A stretch of 64,000 bases of DNA, taken from the NCBI GenBank assembly GCA_019454045.1, contig SKCR01036121.1:48514-112513 (forward strand), given 5' to 3'. Of this stretch, positions 32,243-43,957 are shown piece after piece (the stretch's first letter is position 1; each line of letters starts with the position of its first letter). Under the pieces are notes generated by a model. The model saw only the letters and a program-made list of their open reading frames with translations, had not been told where the DNA came from and searched no databases. Both the position numbers and the translations under genes were made by a program. This DNA is from Zanthoxylum bungeanum (lineage: Eukaryota; Streptophyta; Magnoliopsida; Sapindales; Rutaceae).

Positions 32243-33914
32243 TGTTAGTGTTCCTAGAACATGCCAATGATCTCTAAGAGTGATTCATGTGTGAATATAT
32301 CAAATAGAGTTGCGGAAATTACTTACTTTGATTGGATGAGTTTCAAAACTTTCCTTTGTTGAAGATGAAGCTCCAAGCTTTGAATAGAGTCCTAAACCCT
32401 TGGGAGAGTTTCCCTATCACCTTTACTTGACCCCTTTAAGTGCTAGCTTTGAACAAAATGAAATAAAACATTTCTTCTCCAAGCTCCATTGTGTTCGGCA
32501 ATTGAGAGGTTTTTGGGAGAGAATGAATAGTGCAATTTTGATTACAAAAATCTAATACAAAAGTCAACTTCCAAAATTGATATATGATTTAATTTCAAAA
32601 ATTAAAATAATGAAGTGTGTTGGTTTGGTTTGAGTGTAGAAAAAGCAATCCAAGCTTTTACTCAACCAATTATCAAATTCCATCAAATGTCAAACATATT
32701 GATGTAAGTTGGTGGGCCCCACTTTAAATTCCAAATTTAAGTCGGACAATCCAACACGCAACTTCGCTCGGGCCCGGGTTCGTTTAATTCCGAATTAAAC
32801 GAATTCGCCGTTGCGACTTAATTAAATCCAATTTAATTAAATAATTATGCATTGCAAAATTATTATTAAAGTCGCTTACGAATTAATTCTAAATTAATTC
32901 GTTCACTGAATTAAAATTCAATTTTAATTCCGCGTTGAAATCTAATTTCAATTAATATATCTAATATATTATTTTAGCTCAATTAATTAAATAGTAAAAT
33001 CTAATTTCACTATTAAATTCATTTTGCCGATTAATTCCAAATTAATCGCGTTCTCTCTTCTCGACGAATTTAATCCCAGATAAATTCCCGACACAATTAA
33101 TCTCAGATTAATTCTTTCTCTGATAATTAATTTCCAGATCAATTATTGCCGTAATTAATCTCAGATTAATTTTCTCTCTCATAATTAATCCCAGATTAAT
33201 TCTTGTTCGAGTCAAATATCATTGGTGAATCTTTGGGAAGCGACCTAAGAGATCCCTGGATATATTGGCAGTAAATACGGTCATCGGACTATCCGAACAC
33301 GTGCGTAGCCGGTACCACATTCTTACCGATTTACAAGACATGTTTGGCTTCTAGCAAAGCATCGTGCCTACCCAATTCTCCAGAAATATTCAACGAGGAA
33401 TATACAATCTTTATTAGGCGTAGTATACAGTGTACCTTGGGTTGGAATTGTGTCTGCCCCGTACGAAGCATATATCAGATCACTAGCAAATAGTCTCTTT
33501 AATCGGATAATCATGACATTGTCATATTATCCCGATAGTTGCAACATTTAAGAGCACTAGTTATGTATCCATGTGTGATCATCATCTCCATACGACTGAA
33601 GTGATACTTCCATCTTGACATCACACCCAATACACTACGATTCTCAGTATACCCAGAAGAGGCGTACACAGAACCTGTTAAAGCCTCGAACGACCAAAAC
33701 CAAAGTATACTGATTGTCGCAAGTATTTGCGATGCAAGTCTCAGGTTAAGACCAAATATACCTACCCTGATTCGGATTCCCATATACACATAGTCATACT
33801 ACCAATGGGATTTCGAGGGGTCTATCCAGAGTGAAGCTATTCCCGTACCATCGGTAAACAGAACCTCATATCACACTTGCATAAGTATCCTATACTTAAA
33901 TATATGAGAACTAT
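32243..33914 (-). repeat. Truncated 3' LTR of the nested minus-strand copia element
   Basis: From about 32,460 onward it aligns with 38,126-39,620, and as a whole with the solo LTR at 17,050. It stops after GAGAACTATG at about 33,914, whereas the other copies run on for about 290 bp to CCAACA. Contains several ATTAATCCCAGATTAATT-type palindromes (33,070-33,205). Confidence 0.85.
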
Positions 33915-34457
33915 GATGTACTTTTTTTTTTAAGTACATGTAGCGACGGAATTATAAATCTGTATCTAAATATCGCGATGGATTAAAAATTTCGTCTTTA
34001 CATATAGCGACAGATTTAAAATTCCTCTCTACAGATAGCGACATAATAAATATTTTGTTTCTAATTAGCGATGGAATTTTAATTCTATTTCTAATTAGCG
34101 AAAATTTTAATTTCGTTCTAATTAGCGACGGAAAAATTCTGTTTCTAATTACCAATAGTTTTGTAAATTAGAAATTAAAATTAAAATATAAATATAAATT
34201 TAAAATTAGCGACGGAATAAATATTTCGTTTCTATTTAGAGATGGAATAGTAATTCTGTTTCTAATTAGCGACGGAAAAATTTCGTTTCTAAATGATTAG
34301 CGACAGATTTTCGTTTCTGTCTCTAATTTAGAGATGAAATTTTTTTTCTCGCTAAATTTCGTCCCTAATTTCATTATCTGTTTCAATTCCGTCTCTATTC
34401 CATCGTTAAATTTTGAAACGAAATATTATGTCTCTAAAACTGTAATTTCTTATAGTG
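33915..34457 (-). mobile_element. CACTA-type DNA transposon fragment
   Basis: The right end reads TTTCTTATAGTG, the complement of a CACTATAAGAAA terminus. The body consists of subterminal-type repeats TTAGCGACGGAAT and TTTCGTTTCTAA in both orientations, as known for CACTA elements. The left end does not show the partner terminus; it begins in a T-run with GTACTTTT...AAGTAC. No transposase. The fragment occupies the place of the missing 3' half of the copia element. Confidence 0.8.
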
Positions 34458-34481
34458 GAAGTATTTATATCCACTTCTAGC

Positions 34482-35965
34482 CTAGCTAGATATGGGCCCA
34501 CTTGCGTCACAATGAATGAGGGCTAACAGCTCGGTGGCACGTGTACATTTACCTTTAAAAAGCATTTTAAGCACTTTGCCTAATAAACTAGATTCGCAGA
34601 CGTCATTTGAATTATGATCAAATCTATCCAAGTATCCACTCTTCGAAAGTGTGGATATACGACTCTTGCCAATGTGTCCCAGACAACAATGCCATAAATA
34701 AGTCTCTTCTGATTTGTTCAGTTTGAGTCTTTTGTTTGTCATGTAATATGTTTGAGATTTGTTTATATTCAAAATATAAATATTGTTATTCACATATAAT
34801 GTGTATATCTTAATATCATCTTTATAAACAAAACACCCAGTGTTCTGGAACATAAAGGTATACCCGCAACGGGTTAAACTAGATATAGAGATAATGTTTA
34901 TAGTCAAACTAGGTACATTATAACATTTTCCTAATTTAAGTACATGCCCAAATGGCAGTTCCAAAACTTAGGTTCCAACGGCCAAAACAACGACTCTCGT
35001 CCCGTTTCTGACTCGCAGGTCAATCTCATCTGAAGTCAGTCCCCTGCTAATCAGTAAATCCCGCACATCAGTACATATGTATGTACCACATCTAGTATCA
35101 AAATCCAATTTTAAAACTAGTAATGGACATATTTATAACAAACACATCTGAAGTCGGAGCCTTGTCCGCATTCACTTCCTTCATGTCTGCCTTGTTCATA
35201 CTGCTGTCACTCTTCCAGTGACCCTGTTTGCCAGAGTTTAGGCAGACATCTTGGGATATGTCTTTTGTCTTCCCAGAAGGCTGTGACGATTTTGCCTTTG
35301 CCCTTTTCACACCCCCCAGAAGCCTTCGGCCAAGCCTTGGCTTTCTGGATGTCGAAGTAAGATGTGTATTGTGCTTCTTGCCCCTTTTGGAAGCTCTAGC
35401 TCTGCCTCTTTGAGCATAGCCATTAACTCTCCAAGAGTTTTCTCTTGGTTCATGATGAACCCGCCCCAGCAGTCGGGTAGACACTATAAGATCAAATCTA
35501 TGGAAGTCTCGACCTCGTAGGTAATGCCCAACTAACCTAGCTGTTCGATGTCAGTAATCATCTGCAACACTTAGTGCTTGACAGATGTATCATCTGACAT
35601 ACGCGAGCGAAAGAGCTTCTTTTGCAATTCATACTTCTAAGATCTAAGATTAGATATGTGAAGATCCTTCAATTTCAACATCATACTATAATGATCCAAT
35701 CCTTTGTTCTGACAATGAAATTAAGGAGTCATTGCGGCAAGCATGACGGATTGAGCACTAAAGTTATCATCACAATGAGTCTTCCAAAGCTCATGCTCTA
35801 CTATTTGCTCAACTCCGGGCTTAGGCTCGAGAGGTTTCTCTATTATATAGAGTAACTTCTTAGCTTCCAGGACTATCCTGAGATTCAATTCCCAATTTGA
35901 AAATTTACGCCGTTAAAGACATTTTCACCTAGGATTATGTGCTTTTACGCTAATCTTTCAGCCAT
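34482..35965 (-). pseudogene. Copia gag-protease-integrase pseudogene (minus strand)
   Basis: Read on the minus strand, gag starts near 35,965 and is frameshifted and stopped repeatedly through 35,484. A CX2CX4HX4C knuckle follows at about 35,205-35,245 with two Cys replaced by Ser (CLNSGKQGHWKSDS). The protease region lies at about 34,980-35,150. The GAG-pre-integrase domain (34,482-34,964, 160 codons open) shows LWHCCLGHIGKSR and the Cys-x-Ser remnant of the zinc finger. It ends at HCDASGPIS, the first integrase Asp, where sequence is lost. Not functional. Confidence 0.83.
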
Positions 35966-38125
35966 CTCGATTGCAATAGTCCAACTATTCAATCAACGAT
36001 TTTGGGTACACTCAAAATGTAATGGTTACTATAGTCCAACTATATAACCAACTACAAGTGGAGTAGTGTCTTGTACAGTCTAACTGTTCAAAGAAAGCAA
36101 TATTAAATATTAGTCCAACTAATATATTTATAACAACGATAAATTAAAATAAAAGAGCGTTTATTGGCAAGTATTTAAACGAAATTGCAAATTCAATACT
36201 TGCCTCCTACTATTTTTCAGCGAGCCTCTAACCCTTTGTGGAGTACTCGGGAAACCTAGTTTCCTAGTGGGCTAGGATCTCGTTAAATAACACACAACCT
36301 TGACTTTGGCCAACAAGTTGTATGAAACTTAACTAGGTAGATCTCTAAGATCAATTGGATCCCATCATATTCCTAGATCCAGTAGGTGGACCTCCAAGTC
36401 CGAAACATATATCTAATATATTCCTAACATTTTCCTCTAAATCAACTAAGCCTTGGCTTTGGCTCAACAAGCTTAATGATTCTAGTTAAGTGCGACCCAT
36501 TGACAGTGGGAAAGCCTCGTAATCGAGGTCGATGAAAAAAAAGTGACCTTGACTTTGGCCAACAAGTCACAACTGCCCAAGACACGCGATATGTAACAAA
36601 GCTTACTTGGTTCAAACACATCCGCGATGGACAAAGGTCTTGACTTTGGCCAACAAACCAATGCCAATCTTGGATTTTGAGAGAGAACCACTCAATGGAA
36701 GGAAAAACGCTTAATATTGAATGAGGATTTTTCGCGTAAATTGGCAACTAATTTATTATCTTTGATTAGGTCTCATCATACACCCTTAAGCATGCATTCT
36801 AAAAGCATAATAAGGCGCGAAATAAATTAATAATGATATGCGGATGAATATATAACAAACTTTGTTCCTAGAACAAATCTCTCCATTTCCTCTCTCCCGC
36901 TAGCATTATTCTTACTTCTACCCAATTACATAATACTTCTAAAGAAACTTCATTTACATTGAGGGGAATTGGTGAGAAGAGAAATACAAAGATAATAGAG
37001 ATAATAGGTTGGGCACGCAGGTCCAATTTAAATAAATTCAAAATTTATTACAACAATTTCCAAAATTGCCCTCACCCTTCTAATATCCATCCGATATACA
37101 TTATTCATACAATACATCCAAGTATTCATACAAAGCATGTTATTCAATCAATCTAATCCAATTAATTAATCTTTGAATTAATGATCATCCAATGTTCAAA
37201 CAACGATTTGATTTGCGCGAGTCCAACTCGTTTAAGAATAAATACTCAAAGTACATATTCTTGAATTTTATCGAACTACAATTTTAAATCCAATTTAAAT
37301 TGTATCCAATACTAATTCAAATTTAATTCCAAATTAAATAATTACACTTATTAATAGTGCATTTTAGACTTAAATTCTAAATCCAATCTTAATAGGTCTC
37401 AAAGGCCCAATTAACATCCAATGTCAATTTAATTAAAGTCCAATGGGCTATTAATTAATTCTTAAGGCATGGGCTTTGGCCAATATGGATCAAACCCAAA
37501 TGCCAAGGCCCAATTAAGGAATCACCATTTTTGCCAAAAATCAATTTAGGCCCATTAGGCCCAATTAAATTGTTAAAGGCCCAATTATCATATTTGGACT
37601 TTATGGAAATGGTTTTAGGCCCAATTGGATCCAACCTATTTGTCATAAACCAAACTTGGTCCAAACAAGCTCATTAAGCCCAATTACAACAAATTAAATT
37701 AACACATCATTCCAAGTTACATATTAATTTAATTAAAGTGCAATTACCATAATTAATTAATTAACCTAATGTTTCCAAAACATCAATTTAATCCAATTAA
37801 TCATGTTTAACATTTTAATTTATGTCCAACACAAATTAAAAGCACAATCAATCCATTCCAACATGCTAGGCTCATGGCATTGGCAAGTAAAATATCATGC
37901 AATTTGATTTCAATCTAATTAAATCAACTTTTAACATACATTTCATGCCAACAACACATCCAATTGCTAAATTTTCAAAAAATAAAATCAACATGAACTA
38001 TTACTAGGGTGAATTCGGCCAAGTGAAGGAATTTGAGGATTTTTTATCCAATCAATTTTTCTCAAATTCTAAGATGCACAAATCCAATTCATCATCATCC
38101 AAACTCAACCAAACAATCAATTTAG
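35966..38125 (-). other. Leader region of the nested copia element, with four bulged stem-loops and a GGCCCAATT-rich tract
   Basis: No gene. CTTGACTTTGGCCAACAAG occurs at 36,299, 36,452 (variant), 36,548 and 36,639, each flanked by different but complementary bases. From about 37,380 to 37,700 the tract is rich in GGCCCAATT. The expected primer site is not recognisable, and the stretch 36,865-38,125 may be LTR sequence unlike that of the other LTR, or a later insertion. Confidence 0.5.
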
Positions 38126-39916
38126 GTAAATAAAACATTTCTCCTCCAAGCTCCATTGTGTTCGGCAATTGAGAGGTTTTTGGGAGAGAATGAATAGTGC
38201 AATTTGATTTCAAAAATCTAATACAAAAGTCAACTTCCAAAATTGATATATGATTTAATTTCAAAAATTAAAATAATGAAGTGTGTTGGTTTGGTTTGAG
38301 TGTAGAAAAAGCAATCCAAGCTTTTACTCAACCAATTACCAAATTCCATCAAATGTCAAATACATTGATGTAAGTTGGTGGGCCCTACTTTAAATTCCAA
38401 ATTTAAGTCGGACAATCCAACATGCAACTTCGCTCGGACCCGGGTTCGTTTAATTCCAAATTAAACGAATTCGTCATTGCGACTTAATTAAATCCAATTT
38501 AATTAAATAATTATGCCTTGCAAAATTATTATTAAAGTCGCTTACGAATTAATTCTAAATTAATTCGTTCACTTGAATTAAAATCCAATTTTAATTCCGC
38601 GTTGAAATCTAATTTCAATTAATATATCTAATATATTATTTTAGCCCAATTAATTAAATAGTAAAATCTAATTTCACTATTAAATTCATTTTGCCGATTA
38701 ATTCCAAATTAATCGCTTTCTCTCTTCTCGACGAATTTAATCCCAGATAAATTCCCGACGTAATTAATCCCAGATTAATTCTTTATCTGATAATTAATTC
38801 CCAGATCAATTATTGCTGTAATTAATCCCAGATTAATTTTCTCTCTCATAATTAATCCTAGATTAATTCTTGTTCGAGTCAAATATCATTGTTGAATCTT
38901 TAGGAAGTGACCCCAAGAGATCCCTGGATAAGTTGGCAGTAAATACGGTCATCGAACTATCCGAACACATGCGTACCCGATACCACGTTCTTACCGATTT
39001 ACAAGACATGGTTGGCTTTTAAAAAAACATCGTGCCTACCCAATTCTCCAGAAATTTTCAAGGAGGAATATACAATCTTTATCAGGCGTAGTATACAGTG
39101 TATTGCGTATTACGATCCAGTATCGGATGTCACATGCTAGGCCTGGGGCTGGAATTGTGTCTGCCCCGTACGAAGCATATATATGATCACTAGCAACTAG
39201 TCTCTTTAATTGGATAATCATGACCTTGTCATATTATCTCGATAACTGCAGCATTTAAGAGCACCAGTTCTGTATCCCTGCGTGATCATCATCTCCATAT
39301 GAATGAAGTGATACTTCAGTCTTGACATCACACCCAATACACTGTGATTCTCAGTATACCCAGAAGAGGCGTACACAGAACCTGTTAAAGCCCCGGACGA
39401 CCAAAACCAAAGTATACCGATTGTCGCAAGTATTAGCGATGCAAGTCTTAGGTTAAGACCAAATACACCTGCCCTGATTCAGATTCCCATAGACACATAG
39501 TCATACTACCAATGGGATTCTGAGGGGTCTATCCAGAGCGAAGCTGTTCCCGTACCATCGGTAAACAGAACCTCCTATCACACTTGCATAAGTATCCTAT
39601 ATTTAAATATATGAGAACTATGTCGTTAAGCTTCCATAACGCGCACAAGTGTAATACTAGCCTATTCCGCATTATCGATGTCCAGTCTCGATAATACTAC
39701 GACTAGGGATATTTAATGATTAAACCTTTCGTGGATTAATACTGTCTCATATCTTATTAATCCGATACTAATCATATGGACTTTTATCATTTATATATCC
39801 AGGTAATCCAATTACAAATGATAAAAGAGCAATTTCTTTTGTCACATAGTTAATTTTGTACAAGAACACCATGTCCCTTACAAAATAGTGATGTTATGGG
39901 TCATAATTGTCCAACA
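38126..39916 (-). repeat. 5' LTR (homologous part) of the nested minus-strand copia element
   Basis: Matches 32,467-33,914 and then extends about 300 bp further to the terminal CCAACA. Its left boundary at 38,126 is abrupt: the first 220 bp or so of the other LTR have no counterpart here. Contains the iterated ATTAATCCCAGATTAATT palindromes at 38,755-38,870. Confidence 0.85.
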
Positions 39917-40256
39917 GTTGCATAATGACCTTACAAATTAGAAGTTTTCACATTGGTATTGTGTTTGCGGTTGTCTACCTAGTATTTATGATTTGATCCA
40001 CAAATACTTTTACAACTCAGAAGCTGTAGCACAATATTGATGTCGTATCTGAGTCATATAATGTATAACTTAGGTTATATAAAATATGAATGATGCTGGC
40101 TAAGGGAAATAATTGAGTTTGTTGGACAAACTCAATATGTCATAGCGGACATGCTTCATGTTGCCTACCTCTTGAGTGTTAGGTGAGCTTTTGAGGGCCA
40201 TGTGCATACGATACACATTGAGATGTATATATCATACCGTGGATTGGCACTAGAGC
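39917..40256 (+). other. 3' internal end of the large copia element
   Basis: Non-coding. It follows the GTTGC duplication and leads into the polypurine tract at 40,257-40,266. Confidence 0.6.
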
Positions 40257-40266
40257 AAGTGGGAGA
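40257..40266 (+). other. Polypurine tract of the large copia element
   Basis: AAGTGGGAGA directly before the 3' LTR, the usual copia form. Confidence 0.85.
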
Positions 40267-40267
40267 T

Positions 40268-42745
40268 TGTTGGGTTGGTGCTCAGAGTGCCAATCCGGAC
40301 CGTATTCATGTTTGATTCATGAATACGAACATCCTTTTTTTTCCATAATACTACTTTCTTATTGGTTGCACCTCTTGTTTTTATATACGTATTCGATCTA
40401 AATACTATTAGATTGAAACTAAATTTGATTTAGTGATATGTATATATTAGACAAAGACCCGATAATATATAATGTAGTGCGCAGTTACAAAGTAGTTTGT
40501 AATTGACATTGGGAAGTGTCACTGCTAGAAATATATTATCAAATAAAGTTCCTGGTCAAGATTTACTAACACGTGTCGGTTAGTTAAATCCGTTGAGACC
40601 AGTATATGTCGTATATCAAGACTCGGTCCAATGGTTTATCCCAATGAACCATGAGTTTTAGGAGACTCGTATAGACATGTAGGTGTTTATAGTGGATAAA
40701 CACTGAACGACTCACCGAAGATTCTTAATAGATGGTACACCAACGTCAATAAGAATCTTCTCGGGTTGAGTAGCATAGTGGTCCTTTGACTTGAGATACC
40801 ATTGTGGATGTATGAGACATCATCCACACTTAAATGGCAGTCACGTCACCGATCTATTTAGATCAGACCTCCGCCTGTTCGTTGGGTGTGGACCGATCCT
40901 CAGGATATCCTGTGTGTATCAAGATAGGATCTGTTAGTTCTGTGTACAGAGCATAGGTAGTCCAAATGTGATTAGCAATCTATTAAATCTATGGCCATAG
41001 TATACTTCGGAAGTAAGTTCCGAATGTTATTTAGAGATTGCTAATGGATACGTCGACATGATTATACCTATAGAGATTTGACGTTTATATCTATATCTCT
41101 GGGATAATCCGGATACCTGTGATGGAGGGGTTATACGTATACAATGACCTCGACTTGTATGATTCAGCTAGTTTATCTGTGGTCATCATAATTTACGGGT
41201 GGCATAATTTACGGGTGGGTAAATTATGGACACGAAATTGGATTTCGTGATGGATATGCCTGAATCTAGAGAGTCTCACTAGTGAAATATACTCGTAGAG
41301 CACTAAGGCAACTTTTATGAATAATACTGATTATTTTAAGTCGTTTAAAGGTTAAACGAAAAATACACGTGAATGGACCTAATAGTCATTTCTTAATTAT
41401 TGTGTATTTGTACTTAATGATAGATTTTGTTAAATACACATTAATTAAATGTCAAATGTGATATTTGACTTATATCATAAATATATATGTGTATTTGGAT
41501 ATTTAAAGTAAATATTATACATATATTTAAAATATTTGTATTTAAATAATTATTTAATTATTTAATCGTTAAATAATTAAATTAATTAAAAATATAAATA
41601 TCCTAAGTTTTGATATTTTAGGAGATGCCTTGAGTTGCTTTTGTTGACTTGTTGAATTTTCATTAAAGGTGTAATGATCAAATTAACAAGTTGATAAAGT
41701 AAGCTTTAAATGAAACAAAAATATATAGATATTAATATTTTGCTTCCAATTTCGGCCAAGGGCAATTTTGGGGAGTATATATTATTTTGTTTCATTTTCA
41801 TTAGGTTAAGGAGTTCATAAGTTACAAAAAAAAAACATAATAGAGTTGTGAGAAAAAGGCTTGGAGGCTAAAGAAGAAAACTTGGAAAAATCTTGTTTTT
41901 GTAAGTTTTTCTTTAAAGTCTTCAACATAGAAAATATTTCTAACATGCTTAACTTCATCTTGTGTTGCTTTGATGTTGTATCTTTACTTATATTTTATGT
42001 TTTAATTGGTTTTGAACTTGTATGAAAGATGTTTGCATGTATGGTTTCAAAGTGAGCTTGAAATGGTTTCATAAGCTCTCTTTTGATTATTTGATAATCA
42101 AGTTGCCATTCTAGAGTTGTTAAGCCACTCATTGATGACCTAGAATTTTTCTTGAGTTGTTTCATGATGGTGAGACTTGTTTGGTGTATAAAGTTTGAAT
42201 TAAAGTAATGAATTTAATGGATTTGGTGAAATTGGTCAATTTGATGAAATTGTAAAATTAGGGTTCTTAACCCATTCCAAATTTGGGGCTTTTCATATAT
42301 GTGATGTATTATGGAGTTTATATGATGTATATTAATTTTTGGGTTGATTGGATTTGATCTTGGCATGTTTTGAACATAAAATGACCAAATTGCAATTATC
42401 CGAAAATTTGGGGTTTGTTCGGCAATTAGACAAAAATTGGGGATTTTGTCGCAATCTGATTTTGACATGTTGAACATGTTGGAAATCATTTTAGAAATGA
42501 TTTAGAATCATCCAAAATTATATTTGACAATTTTAGGACTAAAATGATCGATTTGCAAAGTTGTGGGTGGGGTAATTCGGTAATTACCAAGAAATTTGAT
42601 TTCTTGTGTAATTTTTCTGAATTTGATAATTGGGTAATCAAATAAATAAGTTTATTTAATTGATTCAAGAAAAATTTTGAAATTTGAAAATTTCGATTTT
42701 CCGCGTTTCCGCTGCGTTACCGGACTTCGCCATAAAACCCCAACA
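40268..42745 (+). repeat. 3' LTR of the large non-coding copia element
   Basis: 2,478 bp, TGTTGGG...CCCCAACA, followed by ATAAC. Aligns with 25,969-28,405. Confidence 0.92.
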
Positions 42746-43024
42746 ATAACCACTTCATCTTTAAAAGATATTGGAAGGATTCACAACCCTAAATAGTTTA
42801 ATAATATTAAATTTTCCTTTAATTTACATTTGTATTATTTTATTTACTTGTCTTTAGTTTAAAATCATCATCCAATCAAAAAACCAATCTATTAGATACT
42901 TGTAAATATTTAGCTTCACAAATTGATAGCCTAGGTATTAAGTCCTCGTGGGATCGATACATTTTATACTACTTGAACGATATGTGTGCTTGCATTACGT
43001 GTGTGTTTACCACCAATCATCATG

Positions 43025-43323
43025 TCCCATGTTACCTAAAATAATAATTTTGGACATCACAATCCAAACGTCTCAAGCGCATCGAGCTACGGATCAGAGG
43101 TGGCCAACGATATGAGGGCATTTTCCTCCTCATGTTAGGTAGGCCCCGAGTCTGCAAACGCCATAGAGGCATTTTGCCTTCCCCGTGCTATGCTCATACG
43201 GATTCGAGAATGGAAGGCCAGTGTCTTAGGCTCATTCCCCCTCCTCATGTTAGGCATATCTTGAGGCTACAAACACCATGGAGGCCCGTGAGCACTGCTC
43301 ATGCCTATAATCTAGAATTTGTA
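43025..43323 (+). repeat. Continuation of the Tat-like 3' array
   Basis: Once the solo LTR is removed this joins 24,400. It has GC-rich units with GAGGGCATTTTCCTC (43,113-43,127) and AGGCATTTTGCCT (43,167-43,179), again hairpins with the loop region conserved and stems different. Confidence 0.5.
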
Positions 43324-43957
43324 TGATGGGGGCTCCAACGATCCTGCAAAATAAATATACACGGAGCGTAGAGTAACTGCCCACCGGTGTGATGGACACC
43401 GCAGGCACTCCGACGCTCAAGTCAGTGATGATGATGAGCAAAATAAGAGAAGAAACAAAGCAACTCGAGTGTGAGAGACAGTTTTAATGATGAATGTTGA
43501 GTGTTGAATTAGTTATCGGTGAGTGCCTCAATCTCTTGGACCTCATCTCCTTTTATAGGCTGTGAATTAGCCTTCTAGTTGTCTTAGGATTCTTTGAAAT
43601 AGTTGAATTCCAATCCTTTTAGGAGAGGGTTGTGGATTTGGGATTGAATTAAGAGTAGCTAGATGTCCTGAGATTATGTGTAATCTCAATCAGACTTAGA
43701 TTGGTCCAAGTACTTAGTTTCATTGTGGGAAAAAGGATTATGACTAACATGGTCTGTGGTTCTTTGGAGGCCTTCTGGGTTGTGTGGGCCTCCTACCCTT
43801 GTTGGTATACGGGCTCGTTGGCCTTATATATAAGTCATGTGCAGACTCGTCATTTAGTAACTAGAATTCGTGTGGATTTGGGTCTTGGCGGCAAGTCTGA
43901 TACGTGGGCTTGGGACGTAATGATATTTGGGTCTCTGGCCCAAATTTGGCTCGTACA
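43324..43957 (+). repeat. Probable LTR ending the Tat-like element
   Basis: Starts TGATGGGGGCTCC and ends GCTCGTACA, about 634 bp, with a GGACACCGCAGGCACTCCGAC segment near 43,393. No partner LTR in the window, so boundaries are tentative. The frame at 43,701-44,000 has no known motif. Confidence 0.45.

Larger units (their letters stand above)
32243..39916 (-). mobile_element. Minus-strand copia element nested in the large copia element
   Basis: Bounded by TGTTAGTG at 32,243 and CCAACA at 39,916, with GTTGC duplicated at 32,238-32,242 and 39,917-39,921. In minus orientation the order is 5' LTR (38,126-39,916), leader, gag, protease, integrase start, a CACTA fragment, and a truncated 3' LTR (32,243-33,914). 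Reverse transcriptase, RNase H, polypurine tract and the first 300 bp or so of the 3' LTR are missing. Confidence 0.9.
25969..42745 (+). mobile_element. Large non-coding copia element (LARD-like), 16.8 kb with nested insertions
   Basis: LTRs at 25,969-28,405 (2,437 bp) and 40,268-42,745 (2,478 bp) start TGTTGGG and end CCCCAACA. ATAAC flanks exactly at 25,964-25,968 and 42,746-42,750. The primer site TGGTATCAGAGC is at 28,409 and a polypurine tract (AAGTGGGAGA) at 40,257-40,266. The internal region outside the nested element has only short frames with no gag or pol motif. It is therefore a derivative with all cis signals but no proteins, mobilised in trans if at all. Confidence 0.93.
24406..43019 (+). 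mobile_element. Solo gypsy-like LTR, opened by a 16.8-kb copia element
   Basis: LTR sequence proper is 24,406-25,968 plus 42,751-43,019. It begins TGATAAACGG and ends ACCACCAATCA. An imperfect duplication (TAATG at 24,401-24,405, TCATG at 43,020-43,024) flanks it. The end contains CTCGTGGGATCGATAC, a word seen near the 3' end of Athila-type LTRs. No primer site follows, so it is a solo LTR. It carries the CpG-rich palindromic word GTCGCGACGCGCAA near 24,596 and related words near 24,915 and 24,939. A repeat of about 65-70 bp with ACCTGACT...GGATACCGCC..TATGGTCGGTT occurs three times at 25,190-25,345. Confidence 0.72.
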
